Shown: piece after piece, positions 23,814-34,254 of the stretch
How positions within the stretch are numbered: the stretch's first letter is position 1
How the letters are laid out: each line of letters begins with the position of its first letter
DNA from: JAHJHG01 sp964463425
GTDB lineage: Bacteria; Patescibacteriota; Microgenomatia; UBA8517
Reading direction: 5' to 3'
Length of the DNA: 64,000 nt
Assembly: GCA_964463425.1 (NCBI GenBank)
Contig: CAYXBV010000002.1
Span: forward strand, 6,668-70,667
Program-made: the position numbers and the translations under genes
The notes under the pieces: model-generated
Database searches by the model: none
What the model was told of the DNA's origin: nothing
The model's input: only the letters and a program-made list of their open reading frames with translations

Positions 23814-25985
23814 TTACCTTTTATCTGTGCCTGCATCAACCCTTTTTTCGATTAGGTTTTCGGTAATATTTTTAGGAACCACTTCGTAATGGCTAGGTTC
23901 CATATAGAAGCTGGCTCTACCTTGAGAAATTGAACGAAGCTTAGTTGCATATCCAGACATCCCTGATAAAGGTGCTTGTGCATTGATCACTACCAAGTTG
24001 CCTTTCTTTTCTGTTCCTTGAATTTGGGCTCGCTTACTTGATAAATCTCCAATTATATCTCCCATAAATTCATCTGGGGTTGAAACTTCGATTTTCATTA
24101 TTGGTTCCAATAACACCATATCAGCATGTCTTACTGCTTCCTCTAAGGCAAGAGATCCTGCGATTTTAAAAGCAATTTCGGAGGAATCAACATCGTGGAA
24201 TGATCCATCATAAACAGCAATCTTCATGTCTACCATTGGAAAACCGGCCAAAATTCCCTTTTCCATTTTTTCTGCCACACCTTTCTGAATAGCTGGAATA
24301 TATTCTGAAGGGATTGACCCTCCTTTAATTTCTGATTTAAATTCATAGCCCTCTCCTCTACCTTTGGGTTCAATCCTAAGTAAACAGTGTCCGTATTGTC
24401 CTCTACCTCCAGTTTGCCTTATGTATTTACCTTCTCCCTTAGCTATTTTTTGTATTGTCTCTTTGTAGGCAACCTGAGGAGCACCTGTTTTTGCATCAAC
24501 ATTAAATTCTCTCTTCATCCTGTCAACAAGTATCTCAAGCTGAAGCTCTCCCATTCCCGAAATAATAGTTTGACCAGTTTCGTGATTTGACTTAATTTTA
24601 AAAGTTGGATCCTCATCCGAAAGTTTTTGCAATGCAAGACCCAACCTTTCTTGATCAGATTTTGTGGCTGGTTCAATGGCCAAAGAAATAACTGGATCTG
24701 GGAAATCGATTGATTCCAGCAATATCGGGCTATCCATGTCGCACAGTGTATGTCCTGTCGTTGTCTCTTTAACTCCAACAGCAGCCACAATTTCTCCAGC
24801 ATAAGCTTCATCTAACAATTCTCGCTGGTCTGCATGAAGAAGAACGAGCTTTCCAACTCTTTCTTGTTTTTGTTTAGTCGCATTATAAATACTTTGACCA
24901 GCCTTTACTGTTCCTGAATAAATTCTTAAATAAACCAACCTACCAACATGAGGATCAGTAACCACTTTAAAAGCTAATGCGGAGAACGCCTCATCATTTT
25001 TACGTTCCCTTTTCTCAATTTTTCCAGTTCTCGGATTTTCACCTTCAATAGCTTCTAAATCAACAGGAGAAGGCAAATATTCTAAAACGGCATCTAACAA
25101 TAACTGTGCTGTTGCCGTACGATTATCTCCTCCCAATATTGGGAAAAACTTTCCGGAAATAACCCCTTTTCTTATTGCATTTTTGATATCAGCCTCTGTT
25201 AATTTCTCGCCTTCAAGATATTTTGCTAAGGCATTATCGTCATATTCAGCTACTTTTTCTATAAGATCTTCTCTATATTTCTCAGCTTTATCTTTTAAGT
25301 CGGCAGGAATGTCTTCTTCTTTTAACTTGTTGTCTTCGATCTTTTCATACGTATATGCCTTCATCTTGATTAAGTCCACAACTCCGCGCAAATCATGTTC
25401 TAGGCCAATTGGGATTTGAATAGGAGTCGCATTCGCACCAAGACGCTCTTCTATTGAATCAATTGATCCTTCAAAATCAGCACCAATAAGATTTAGCTTA
25501 TTTAATATACAAATTCGTGGAACTTTGTATCGATCTGCCTGTCTCCAAACAGTTTCCGACTGACTCTCAACTCCCGTCCTACCATCAAAAACCATAACAG
25601 CACCATCCAAAACTCTTAGGGATCGCTCAACTTCTGCAGTGAAATCAATATGTCCTGGAGTGTCAATAATGTTTACCCTGTATTTTCCATTTTTGACCGA
25701 TGATGGAGATTTTAGTTCCCAAAAAGTAGTAATTGCAGCAGAAACAATGGTAATTCCACGCTCTCTTTCTTGAGCCATCCAATCTGTAACAGTTGTTCCA
25801 TCGTCAACAGAACCTTGCTTGTATGTTTTTCCTGTTTCATAAAGGATTCTTTCTGTTGTTGTTGTCTTTCCTGCATCAATATGGGCAATAATCCCAATAT
25901 TTCGGATTTTATCCAATGCAACATCTCGGTCCTTTGTGACCTCCATGACCATTGCGCTTTTCTTTTTTCTTACTTCTGCTGCCAT
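23814..25985 (-). CDS. fusA: elongation factor G
   Basis: Translocase GTPase of 723 residues. G1 AHIDAGKTT, switch I region WMAQERERGITIVSAAITTF, G3 DTPGHIDF and G4 NKLN are followed by domains II-V, including the domain IV loop QTGGRGQYGHCLLRIEPK. The G4 motif reads NKLN rather than the more usual NKMD. It starts with a short basic extension before the conserved KIRNIGIIAHIDAGKT. It lies between rpsG and tuf as in the classical str operon. Confidence 0.97.
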   Translation of the reverse strand: MAAEVRKKKSAMVMEVTKDRDVALDKIRNIGIIAHIDAGKTTTTERILYETGKTYKQGSVDDGTTVTDWMAQERERGITIVSAAITTFWELKSPSSVKNGKYRVNIIDTPGHIDFTAEVERSLRVLDGAVMVFDGRTGVESQSETVWRQADRYKVPRICILNKLNLIGADFEGSIDSIEERLGANATPIQIPIGLEHDLRGVVDLIKMKAYTYEKIEDNKLKEEDIPADLKDKAEKYREDLIEKVAEYDDNALAKYLEGEKLTEADIKNAIRKGVISGKFFPILGGDNRTATAQLLLDAVLEYLPSPVDLEAIEGENPRTGKIEKRERKNDEAFSALAFKVVTDPHVGRLVYLRIYSGTVKAGQSIYNATKQKQERVGKLVLLHADQRELLDEAYAGEIVAAVGVKETTTGHTLCDMDSPILLESIDFPDPVISLAIEPATKSDQERLGLALQKLSDEDPTFKIKSNHETGQTIISGMGELQLEILVDRMKREFNVDAKTGAPQVAYKETIQKIAKGEGKYIRQTGGRGQYGHCLLRIEPKGRGEGYEFKSEIKGGSIPSEYIPAIQKGVAEKMEKGILAGFPMVDMKIAVYDGSFHDVDSSEIAFKIAGSLALEEAVRHADMVLLEPIMKIEVSTPDEFMGDIIGDLSSKRAQIQGTEKKGNLVVINAQAPLSGMSGYATKLRSISQGRASFYMEPSHYEVVPKNITENLIEKRVDAGTDKR

Positions 25986-26078
25986 ATTTATATTATTTTA
26001 CACAAAAAATTGAAAACGACCTGCTTTCTTGGGAAATTCTGCCGTCTGGTAATATTTTCCCAACAAGCTTGTTGAGAA

Positions 26079-26558
26079 CTACCAGCGAAAATGACTAAAC
26101 GCACGATTCGCTTCTGCCATTCTTTCCATATCTTGCTTTTTCTTTACTGCCCCACCCTCACCATTAGCGGCATCCATAATTTCCGTTGCTATTTTTTCAG
26201 CGTAAGTGTGATATTCAGAATTCGGTCGAGCTCTTGCTGCTAAGATAAGCCATCGAATAGCTAAAGATTCTCTTCTTGCTCCTCTTACTGGCATTGGTAC
26301 CTGATATGCCGCTCCTCCCACTCTTCTGGGACGAACTTCCATTGTTGGTTTTATCGCCTCAATTGCTTTAGTGAAAACGTCAACGGGATCTTCTTTAGTT
26401 TTTTCTTTAATTATTTCAAAAGCTTTGTAAACCTGTTTTTGAGCTACAGATTTTTTTCCTTCTTTCATGCTTCTATTTATCAACTTTGTAATTACTTTAT
26501 TGTTGTAAATAGGATCCGACTCTACTTCTCTTGGTTTAGCTCTTCCTCTTCTTGCCAT
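26079..26558 (-). CDS. rpsG: 30S ribosomal protein uS7
   Basis: 159 residues beginning MARRGRAKPREVESDPIYNN with the KLINRSMKEGKKSVAQKQVY helix, the VRPRRVGGAAYQVPMPV beta-hairpin and the C-terminal NRAFSHFRW end. It nucleates the 30S head. It is 2 nt after rpsL. Confidence 0.97.
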   Translation of the reverse strand: MARRGRAKPREVESDPIYNNKVITKLINRSMKEGKKSVAQKQVYKAFEIIKEKTKEDPVDVFTKAIEAIKPTMEVRPRRVGGAAYQVPMPVRGARRESLAIRWLILAARARPNSEYHTYAEKIATEIMDAANGEGGAVKKKQDMERMAEANRAFSHFRW

Positions 26559-26560
26559 AA

Positions 26561-27025
26561 TTATTCAGTCGCTGGCGCTGACTCGGTTGCTTCAGTCGAA
26601 GCTGCCGGTGCCATGACTCCCCCTTTCTTAGTTCCATATCTGCTCCTTGATGTTTTTCTACCAACCACACCCGCCATGTCGTATTTTCCTCTAACGATTT
26701 TATATTTAACTCCTGGTAAATCTTTCACTCTTCCTGCACGAACCATAACGATCGCGTGCTCGGCTAGCTCGTGTCCTTCTCCTTGAATATAAGCAGTAAC
26801 CTCTTGCTTGTTGGAAAGCCTTACTCTAGCCACTTTTCTCAAGGCTGAGTTTGGTTTTTTAGGAGTCATTGTTCTCACTTGAAGTACAACTCCGCGTTTA
26901 AAAGGAGCTGACAATTCACTAAACTTTCTGTCTTTAGCATTAAACCATCTTCCCAAAGCGGCTTTTTGAGTTTTTTTCTTGGTCTTTTTTCGACCCTTTC
27001 TGACTAACTGAGATGTTGTTGGCAT
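26561..27025 (-). CDS. rpsL: 30S ribosomal protein uS12
   Basis: 154 residues. The decoding-centre loops TPKKPNSALRKVARVRLSNK and GRVKDLPGVKYKIVRGKYDM are intact. The normal protein ends soon after RYGTKK; here about 20 extra residues rich in Ala, Thr and Glu (VMAPAASTEATESAPATE) follow. It lies 27 nt after rpoC, so the str genes are attached to the rpoBC operon. Confidence 0.96.
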   Translation of the reverse strand: MPTTSQLVRKGRKKTKKKTQKAALGRWFNAKDRKFSELSAPFKRGVVLQVRTMTPKKPNSALRKVARVRLSNKQEVTAYIQGEGHELAEHAIVMVRAGRVKDLPGVKYKIVRGKYDMAGVVGRKTSRSRYGTKKGGVMAPAASTEATESAPATE

Positions 27026-27052
27026 AAATGTTTTGCTATTTTACAACTAAAC

Positions 27053-30000
27053 CTATTCTTGAGACAAGGTGGCTCTTTCCGGAGTCGTCGGAATAAGTCT
27101 TCCAATAATAACGTTTTCTTTTAATCCTCTAAGAAAATCCTCTCTCCCTAACAAAGCAGCCTCCGTAAGAACATCGGTTGTTTGTTCGAATGAAGCAGCC
27201 GACAACCATGATTCCGTATAAAGAGCTCTTCTTGTAATTCCCAAAATAACTTGTTGAGCTGAAGCAGGTTCTCCTCCGGCGGCCAATACCTTCTCGTTTT
27301 CTACCTCAAACCTTGCTTTCTCTAGTAATTCTCCTGGTAGCAAAGGTGTGTCGCCTGAAGTAATGACCCTTACTTCATCGCTCATCTTTCTAATAATCAC
27401 CTCAACGTGTTTATCGTTAATCGGAACTCCCTGAGATTCATAAACACCTTGAATTTCTCTTGCTAAGTATTTTTGAGCTGACCTTAATCCTCTAACAGCT
27501 AATATTTCCTTAATATCTAAGGATCCGGAAGCTAGTTGAGTTCCAACATCAACAAGTTGACCTTCCTCAACTGCGAGTTTGCTAGTTTTAGGAATAAGAC
27601 ATTCTCTTTCTTCTTTAGGTTTAACAGATACAGAAGTAATCGTTATCTTGTTACCAGCCTCTGTGTCGTCGATTCTTACTTTTCCTGATATTTCTGCCAA
27701 AGGTGAGAGAATTTTTGGCGTTCTTGATTCAAATAACTCTTCTATTCTTGGTAGTCCTTGAGTAACGTCAATTCCAACAACTCCTCCTGTGTGTTTTGTT
27801 CTCAAAGTAAGCTGCGTTCCTGGTTCACCAATTGATTGAGCGGCAATAACACCTACTGGTGTGCCCACTTCAACCATTTGTTTATTAGAAAGATCCAATC
27901 CATAACACTTGGCACACATACCATATCTAGCTGAACAAGTTAAAGGTGAACGAAGGACTACTTCTGCTATTCCAGCTTTATCAATCTTTTGAGCCATTTC
28001 TTCATCGATTATTTCTCCCTTTTTAACAATTTTCTTTTTACCTTTAGGGTTCACTATAGCTTCGGCCGCCGCTCTTCCTATGATTCTTTTTATAAATGAA
28101 TTTGGTCTTATCGATTTCTTTATTGTAATTCCCTCATCAGTGCCACAATCTTCCATTCTGATCAAAACATCATGAGCAACATCAACCAATCTTCTAGTCA
28201 AATAACCAGCGTCTGCTGTTTTTAACGCAGTATCTGTTAATCCTTTTCTGGAACCTCTAGATGAAGTTACGTACTCGAATACAGAAAGCCCCTCTCTAAA
28301 GTTGCTCCTAATTGGAAGTTCAACAATTTTCCCTAAAGGATCAACAACAAGACCTCTGGCAGCAGCTAGCTGTTTTACTTGGTCTCGAGATGTTCGTCCT
28401 ACTTTTGCATCAATAACAATCTTAAGAGTGTTGTTGGGGTCAAGAAGATCCCACGTTTTGTCTGCCAAATCTTCCGTTGTATCTATCCAAATCTCCTGAG
28501 AAAGTCTCTTTTTCTCTTCCTTGGTAATTAATCCTTGAGCAAAATTCTTTTCTATCTCTGTTATCTTTTTATCTGCCTCTTTCATTAATTTGGCCTTATC
28601 AGGATGAATTGTGGCATCGGAAACACCGAAGGAAATACCAGAAATTGTTCCCCCATAAAAGCCTAGTGTTTTAATAGCATCAATCATTTCGACTACAGCC
28701 GATTTTTCGACGGTGGCGTAGGCTTTAGTAAATAATTCTTTTATTACTGTTGAGCTTGCCGGTTTATTTACAAAATCAAAACCTTCAGGGAGGGTTTCGT
28801 TAAACAAAATTCTCCCAGCGGTTGTATCTATCAATTCGCCTTTTATTCTGACCGTAATCTTTTGTCTCAATCCAATTCTTTCTGCTTGCCAGGCAGTAAT
28901 TGCCTCTAACTCGTCTGTATAAACTGAGTTAGTTTTTTTAATTTTTTCATCTATTTTTGTTAAGTAATAAACACCAAGTGCCATCTCTTTGCTTGCAGGT
29001 GTTGAAACAGGTGATCCGTCAGCTGGTCGCAATAAATTAGACTCTGGAAGCATCAAATCCCTTGCTTCCTGAATGGCTTTCTTTGACAAAGGAACATGAA
29101 CAGCCATTTGGTCACCGTCGAAATCAGCATTGAAACCAGAACAAATAGCTGGATGAAGCCTGATAGCTGCACCCTCAATTAAGACTGGATAAAATGCTTG
29201 CATGGAAAGCTTATGGAGTGTTGGCGCACGATTTAGTAAAACAGGATGGTCTTTGGTAATTTCTTCCAAAATATCAAATACCTCCGGAGGTTTCTTTTCT
29301 AACATGTTTTTTGCACTTTTTACGTTCGGTGCAATTCCCCTGGTTATCATTTCTCGTAATACAAAGGGTTTAAACATTTCTAGAGCCATATTTTTAGGTA
29401 AACCACACTGGTTAAGGTTTAATTCAGGTCCAACAATAATTACTGAACGACCAGAATAATCAACCCTCTTACCAAGAAGGTTTTGTCTAAATCTTCCCTG
29501 TTTCCCTTTAAGCATGTCTGACAACGACCTTAACGGTTGTCTACCTCGACCTCTTCTTGTTGCCTTTCTTTGTGAAGCATCAATTAAAGAATCAACTGAT
29601 TCTTGAAGCATCCTTTTTTCGTTTCGTAAAATAATTTCTGGGGCACCAAGTGATATTAAATGTTTTAGACGATTGTTTCTATTAATCACTCTTCTGTAAA
29701 GATCATTTAAGTCACTTGTAGCAAATCTGCCACCAGAAAGCTGAACCATTGGTCTCAAATCTGGAGGCAAAACAGGAACTACCTTCATTATCACCCAAGC
29801 AGGATCAACCTTGGCCCGTCTAAGTCCGTCGATTATTCTAAGCCTTTTGGTAAGTTTTACATAACGAGCGCTTCCTGTTTTAACTTCATCTAATTCTGCC
29901 CTTAGAGCTACTGACAACTTGGCTAGGTCAACTTTTTCAATTGCAGCGCGGACTGCTTCTGCACCCATTTTAGCCTCAAAAAACTCGGTTGCCCCATGAA

Positions 30001-30778
30001 TTGACAGTTCATCATATTCTTCTTCACTTAGAATAGACCAAACTTTTAGACTCTTAACAAGTGACGTTAGATTACTAAATAATTGCCCTGTTCTTTCGAG
30101 AGCTTCTGTCTCTTCTTCTTTAACTGCAGCCTCTCTTTTTCTTAAATCAAGATCTATTTCAGAAACAGTAAGCGCTAGTCTTTCTTTGTCTTTTATTTTA
30201 CCTTTTGCTTTGTCTTTTGACTCCTTTGCCTCCTTTACAACATGTTCTTTTTGTTCTGCGTAAATTTCAGCAATTTCTTTTGCTCTCTCTTTTTCAGCAA
30301 TTTCCAAATTCTTAATAGCTGTTTTACGACCCTTTTCTTTTGCTTCTACAACCAAATATCTAGCAAAGTAGATAACTTGCTCAATTGCCCTAGGAGGTAC
30401 ACCTAAAATAAGAGATATCTTAGAAGGTGCACCCTTGAAAAACCAAACATGAACAACCGGAGTTGCTAAACTAATGTGGCCCATTCTTTCTCTTCTAACT
30501 CTAGACTGGGTTACTTCTACTCCACATTTATCACAAACAACACCCTTGTATCTGATTCTTTTATACTTACCACAATAACACTCCCAGTCTTTTGCTGGTC
30601 CAAAAATACGTTCATCAAAAAGTCCATCTTTCTCTGGTTTTAGGGTTCTGTAATTTATTGTTTCTGGCTTAGTAACTTCCCCACGAGACCATTTCCTCAT
30701 TTCTTCCGATGAAGCGAGCCTAATTCGCAAACTTTGAAAATCAGTAAGTGTTCTTAAATCTGATAGTGGTTCTGTCAT
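27053..30778 (-). CDS. rpoC: DNA-directed RNA polymerase subunit beta'
   Basis: 1241-residue catalytic subunit. It shows the N-terminal zinc finger (CYCGKYKRIRYKGVVCDKCG), the rudder and lid region, the catalytic NADFDGDQM triad motif, the trigger-loop region and a second zinc site around CSARYGMCAKCYG. The large lineage-specific insert found in some bacteria is absent. It begins 1 nt after rpoB. Confidence 0.98.
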   Translation of the reverse strand: MTEPLSDLRTLTDFQSLRIRLASSEEMRKWSRGEVTKPETINYRTLKPEKDGLFDERIFGPAKDWECYCGKYKRIRYKGVVCDKCGVEVTQSRVRRERMGHISLATPVVHVWFFKGAPSKISLILGVPPRAIEQVIYFARYLVVEAKEKGRKTAIKNLEIAEKERAKEIAEIYAEQKEHVVKEAKESKDKAKGKIKDKERLALTVSEIDLDLRKREAAVKEEETEALERTGQLFSNLTSLVKSLKVWSILSEEEYDELSIHGATEFFEAKMGAEAVRAAIEKVDLAKLSVALRAELDEVKTGSARYVKLTKRLRIIDGLRRAKVDPAWVIMKVVPVLPPDLRPMVQLSGGRFATSDLNDLYRRVINRNNRLKHLISLGAPEIILRNEKRMLQESVDSLIDASQRKATRRGRGRQPLRSLSDMLKGKQGRFRQNLLGKRVDYSGRSVIIVGPELNLNQCGLPKNMALEMFKPFVLREMITRGIAPNVKSAKNMLEKKPPEVFDILEEITKDHPVLLNRAPTLHKLSMQAFYPVLIEGAAIRLHPAICSGFNADFDGDQMAVHVPLSKKAIQEARDLMLPESNLLRPADGSPVSTPASKEMALGVYYLTKIDEKIKKTNSVYTDELEAITAWQAERIGLRQKITVRIKGELIDTTAGRILFNETLPEGFDFVNKPASSTVIKELFTKAYATVEKSAVVEMIDAIKTLGFYGGTISGISFGVSDATIHPDKAKLMKEADKKITEIEKNFAQGLITKEEKKRLSQEIWIDTTEDLADKTWDLLDPNNTLKIVIDAKVGRTSRDQVKQLAAARGLVVDPLGKIVELPIRSNFREGLSVFEYVTSSRGSRKGLTDTALKTADAGYLTRRLVDVAHDVLIRMEDCGTDEGITIKKSIRPNSFIKRIIGRAAAEAIVNPKGKKKIVKKGEIIDEEMAQKIDKAGIAEVVLRSPLTCSARYGMCAKCYGLDLSNKQMVEVGTPVGVIAAQSIGEPGTQLTLRTKHTGGVVGIDVTQGLPRIEELFESRTPKILSPLAEISGKVRIDDTEAGNKITITSVSVKPKEERECLIPKTSKLAVEEGQLVDVGTQLASGSLDIKEILAVRGLRSAQKYLAREIQGVYESQGVPINDKHVEVIIRKMSDEVRVITSGDTPLLPGELLEKARFEVENEKVLAAGGEPASAQQVILGITRRALYTESWLSAASFEQTTDVLTEAALLGREDFLRGLKENVIIGRLIPTTPERATLSQE

Positions 30779-30779
30779 G

Positions 30780-33700
30780 TTATTTTGAAACCTTCTTTTT
30801 TTTCTTCAAGTCTTCACTCTCGGCGCTTTTTACCTTTTTGTCAACATCTTTTTTCGTATTTTTCTTGGCCGAACTCTTTTTTACTTCTTCTTTTTCCGTC
30901 GATACTTCTTTTGGTACTGACCTTTTACCCTTTGCCTCCAAAGAAAGACCGAGAGCATTAAGTTCTCTTACCAAAACCTTGAAGCTCTCCGGGACTGTTG
31001 CTTCAGGAATTTCTACACCCTTGACTATTGCCTCAAAAGCGCGTGCTCTTCCAAGAATATCGTCAGACTTTATTGTTAACATTTCTTGTAATGTATAGGC
31101 TGCTCGATGTGCCTCCAGTGCCCAGACTTCCATTTCTCCCAATCTTTGTCCACCCATTTGTGCTTTTCCTCCGAGCGGCTGTTGTGTAACAAGAGAATAT
31201 GGTCCTGTGCTTCGCGCATGAGTCTTGTCCTCAACCATATGCTTAAGTTTCAATATGTAGGCTATACCCACAACTGTTTCTTCTCCAAAATGTTCACCAG
31301 TTTTACCATCACAAAGCCTTGTTTTTCCGTGAATGGGAAGCCCAGCAGAGGATAGCTCTTTTTCAACAACATCTTCTCCAATTCTGTCGAATACTGGCAA
31401 AGCTGCTTTTTCTTCTTTCTCAAACAATGCCCAACCCAAATGGGTTTCTAAAAGTTGACCCAAATTCATTCTGGACAAAATGGAAAGTGGAGAAATAATT
31501 ATATCCACAGGTCTTCCGTCTTTCATGTATGGCATATCTGCGGCTGGCATTATCTTGGCAATAACCCCCTTGTTTCCATGACGACCAGCAATTTTGTCTC
31601 CAACATTAATTTTTCTTATCTGAGCAACCTTAACAAAAACCTTTTTTAAGGCTCCTGGGCCAAGATCGTCACCTTTTTCTCTATCCAATATCCTAACTCC
31701 GACCACAGTACCTCTTTCTCCGTGAGGAACCCTAAGAGATGTATCTCTTACTTCTCTTGCTTTTTCACCAAATATGGCTCTGAGCAATCTTTCTTCTGCT
31801 GTTAATTCAGTTTCTCCTTTTGGAGCAATCTTCCCCACTAAAATATCACTAGGTCCAACTTCGGCTCCAACAACAACTATTCCATCTTCAGCTAGGTTTG
31901 CTAATTCTGTTTCGGCAACGTTAGGAATATCTCTGGTAAGCTCTTCTGGACCAAGTTTCGTATCAACTACTTCTGCGTTATATTCTTCAATATGAATCGA
32001 TGTCAATAAATCATCCTTAACAAGCCTGTCAGAAACTAAAATGGCATCTTCAAATCCATATCCTTCGAAAGAAGCATAGGCAATAACAAGATTGCGCCCC
32101 AAAGCTAATTCTCCGCCTTCTATCGATGGACCATCTGCCAACAAATCGCCCTTTTTAACCTTTTGTCCAGGCTTAGCAACAACTCTTTGGTTATAACTGG
32201 TTGATTGAGAAGTTCTCCTAAACTTCATTAAATCGTATACTTCCGTCTTTCCGTCGTCAGTGATTTTAACACTTTCTTTTTCCCCATTTTTATCCAGCTT
32301 TTTGCTTAATTTAACCTCGATTTTGTCTGCATCTGCATAAGTTACTGTTCCTGCGTGGCGCGCCCTAATAACCCTACCCATACCTTCTGCAATTGCCTTT
32401 TCCATCCCCGTTCCCACAATAGGTGATTCTGGACTAACTAATGGTACTGCCTGACATTGCATGTTTGATCCCATTAGAGCCCTGTTTCCTTCGTCGTGAG
32501 CTAAAAATGGAATTAAAGAAGCTGATGCGCCAATTACCTGCCTTGCGCTTATATCAACCAAGTCAACAAGATTAGTTGGCCCTTCAGAAACCGAACCTTT
32601 AAATCTAAAAGGTACTCTTTTTTCAATTATGTATCCGTATCTATCCGTCGTTATGCCTGAATGGGTGATGTGATAATTTTCTTCATCATCAGCTGAAAAA
32701 TAGATTATTTCGTCGGTTACTTTTATTTTCGTTGCTTTGTCTTTTTTGGTCTTTTCTACTTTTCTATAAGGAGTTTCAATAAAACCAAATTCATTAACCT
32801 TGGCATAAAGAGACAGGTAAGTAACAAGTCCGATATTTGGACCCTCAGGCGTTCTTACGGGGTCAATCCTTCCATATTGAGAGGAGTTAACATCACGAAT
32901 GGAAAAAGAAGCTCTTTCTCGACTTATTCCTCCTGCTCCCAACACTGAAACTCTTCGAAGATTATCTATTTCACTTAAAGGATTTGTATCATCCAAAATT
33001 GTGGACAACTGATTACTTCGGAAAAATTCGTTAAGTGAAGCAATTAATGGCCTCGCGTTAATTAAATTAGCCGGAACAGGCCTGTCGTCTGGAGAAATAA
33101 GGCTCATTTTCTCTTTAACGGAACGTTCTAGTCTTAATAATCCAACTCTAAAAGCATTTGTTTCAACTAATTCTCCAACTCTTCTAAGTCTCCTGTTAGA
33201 CAGATGGTCAATATCGTCAATTCTGCCTTCACCATTTTGGAGCCCGAGAAGATAACTGATGGCACCAATTATGTCTTGTCTTGTTAAAACCCATGTTGCC
33301 TTTTCATTTGGAAGCGATAATTTTAATCTCTTGTTAATCTTAAATCGACCAACTTTGCCTAACTCGTATCTCCTAGGTTCAAAAAACATGTTTTCAAAAA
33401 GGTTTTTTGCGTTTTCATATACGGCCGGTTCGCCTGGTCGCATTTTTTTGTATATTTCTATTAATGCTTCTTCTTTGTTTGTGGTCGGATCTTTTTCTAA
33501 TGTTGCCTCTATATATTTATGGTCAACATCTTTGTCTGCATCTTTAAAAATTGCAAGAATTTCCTTGTCTGTTTCAATTCCCATGGCTCGCAAGAAAGCT
33601 GTTGCAACCACTTTTCTTCTTCGATCAATTCTGGCCGCAATCACGTTATTTTTCCCAACTTCAAATTCTAGCCAAGATCCATGTAGTGGACGCATTTCAG

Positions 33701-34160
33701 CTTTGTGAAGTATGCGCCCCGAAGATCGATCAAGCTCTCCAGAAAAATATGCCCCAGGAGATCTTACTAACTGATTGATTACAGTTCGTTCAATACCATT
33801 AATAATGAATGTTCCCCTCTCTGTCATTTGAGGTACGTCGCCAAGAAAAACTTCTTGCGTTGTTTTTTTGCCGGTTTTTTTGTTTACTAAAGTAGCCGTA
33901 ATCCTGAGGGGAGATGAGTATGTTATCCCTTTCGCTGAAGCTCGCTTAACACTAACTGCTGGGTCACCTAAAAATGTTTCACCCAAATGTAGCTCCCAGT
34001 TTTTACCAGTAAAATCACTAATTGGAGTAATTTCGGTTATTTGTCTAGTAATACCTTCTTCTAAGAACCTCCCCCACGATTCTCTCTGAACAAGCGAGAG
34101 ATCGAGTTCGGGCAAATTACCTTCTTTTTTACCAAAATTGCGACGTATGGTTTGGGCCAT
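30780..34160 (-). CDS. rpoB: DNA-directed RNA polymerase subunit beta
   Basis: 1126-residue subunit. The fork region with RIDPVRTPEGPNIGLVTYLS, the GDKIAGRHGNKGVIAKI motif and the C-terminal clamp GGQRLGEMEVWALEAHRAAY are clear. After the clamp helix the protein carries an extra tail of about 45 residues that is very rich in Lys, Ser and Glu. rplKAJL, which often precede rpoB, are not in the window; instead rpoB has its own promoter and an attenuator-like leader. Confidence 0.98.
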   Translation of the reverse strand: MAQTIRRNFGKKEGNLPELDLSLVQRESWGRFLEEGITRQITEITPISDFTGKNWELHLGETFLGDPAVSVKRASAKGITYSSPLRITATLVNKKTGKKTTQEVFLGDVPQMTERGTFIINGIERTVINQLVRSPGAYFSGELDRSSGRILHKAEMRPLHGSWLEFEVGKNNVIAARIDRRRKVVATAFLRAMGIETDKEILAIFKDADKDVDHKYIEATLEKDPTTNKEEALIEIYKKMRPGEPAVYENAKNLFENMFFEPRRYELGKVGRFKINKRLKLSLPNEKATWVLTRQDIIGAISYLLGLQNGEGRIDDIDHLSNRRLRRVGELVETNAFRVGLLRLERSVKEKMSLISPDDRPVPANLINARPLIASLNEFFRSNQLSTILDDTNPLSEIDNLRRVSVLGAGGISRERASFSIRDVNSSQYGRIDPVRTPEGPNIGLVTYLSLYAKVNEFGFIETPYRKVEKTKKDKATKIKVTDEIIYFSADDEENYHITHSGITTDRYGYIIEKRVPFRFKGSVSEGPTNLVDLVDISARQVIGASASLIPFLAHDEGNRALMGSNMQCQAVPLVSPESPIVGTGMEKAIAEGMGRVIRARHAGTVTYADADKIEVKLSKKLDKNGEKESVKITDDGKTEVYDLMKFRRTSQSTSYNQRVVAKPGQKVKKGDLLADGPSIEGGELALGRNLVIAYASFEGYGFEDAILVSDRLVKDDLLTSIHIEEYNAEVVDTKLGPEELTRDIPNVAETELANLAEDGIVVVGAEVGPSDILVGKIAPKGETELTAEERLLRAIFGEKAREVRDTSLRVPHGERGTVVGVRILDREKGDDLGPGALKKVFVKVAQIRKINVGDKIAGRHGNKGVIAKIMPAADMPYMKDGRPVDIIISPLSILSRMNLGQLLETHLGWALFEKEEKAALPVFDRIGEDVVEKELSSAGLPIHGKTRLCDGKTGEHFGEETVVGIAYILKLKHMVEDKTHARSTGPYSLVTQQPLGGKAQMGGQRLGEMEVWALEAHRAAYTLQEMLTIKSDDILGRARAFEAIVKGVEIPEATVPESFKVLVRELNALGLSLEAKGKRSVPKEVSTEKEEVKKSSAKKNTKKDVDKKVKSAESEDLKKKKKVSK

Positions 34161-34190
34161 TAATTATAGTTTCTAAAGCAAAAAAATTGC

Positions 34191-34216
34191 AAGGAAAAAG
34201 CCCAAGAAAACTTGGG
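34191..34216 (-). terminator. intrinsic-terminator-like hairpin in the rpoB leader (possible attenuator)
   Basis: Minus-strand RNA reads CCCAAG-UUUU-CUUGGG, then C and five U. The element lies between the rpoB promoter and the ATG, about 30 nt before the start codon. A further perfect stem, GCGUAC-AUAA-GUACGC (34230-34245), precedes it in the same leader. Because no gene ends here, it would act on rpoBC transcription itself. Confidence 0.75.
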
Positions 34217-34254
34217 ACAAAGATATTCAGCGTACTTATGTACGCCTAGCGTGG

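Noticed and set aside
26030..26078. CAACA-AGCT-TGTTG palindrome between rpsG and fusA as a terminator
   Set aside because: The stem is weak and no U-run follows on the minus strand; no good promoter follows either.
32000..34000. Long plus-strand open frames opposite rpoB, rpoC, fusA, dnaK and other genes
   Set aside because: They mirror highly expressed minus-strand genes, start without ribosome sites and encode compositionally biased, unrecognisable products.
34164..34169. TATAAT only 2 nt before the rpoB ATG, with TTGCAA 18 nt upstream
   Set aside because: Initiation would fall a few bases inside the coding sequence, so it cannot make a normal rpoB message; the promoter at 34255-34282 is far better.
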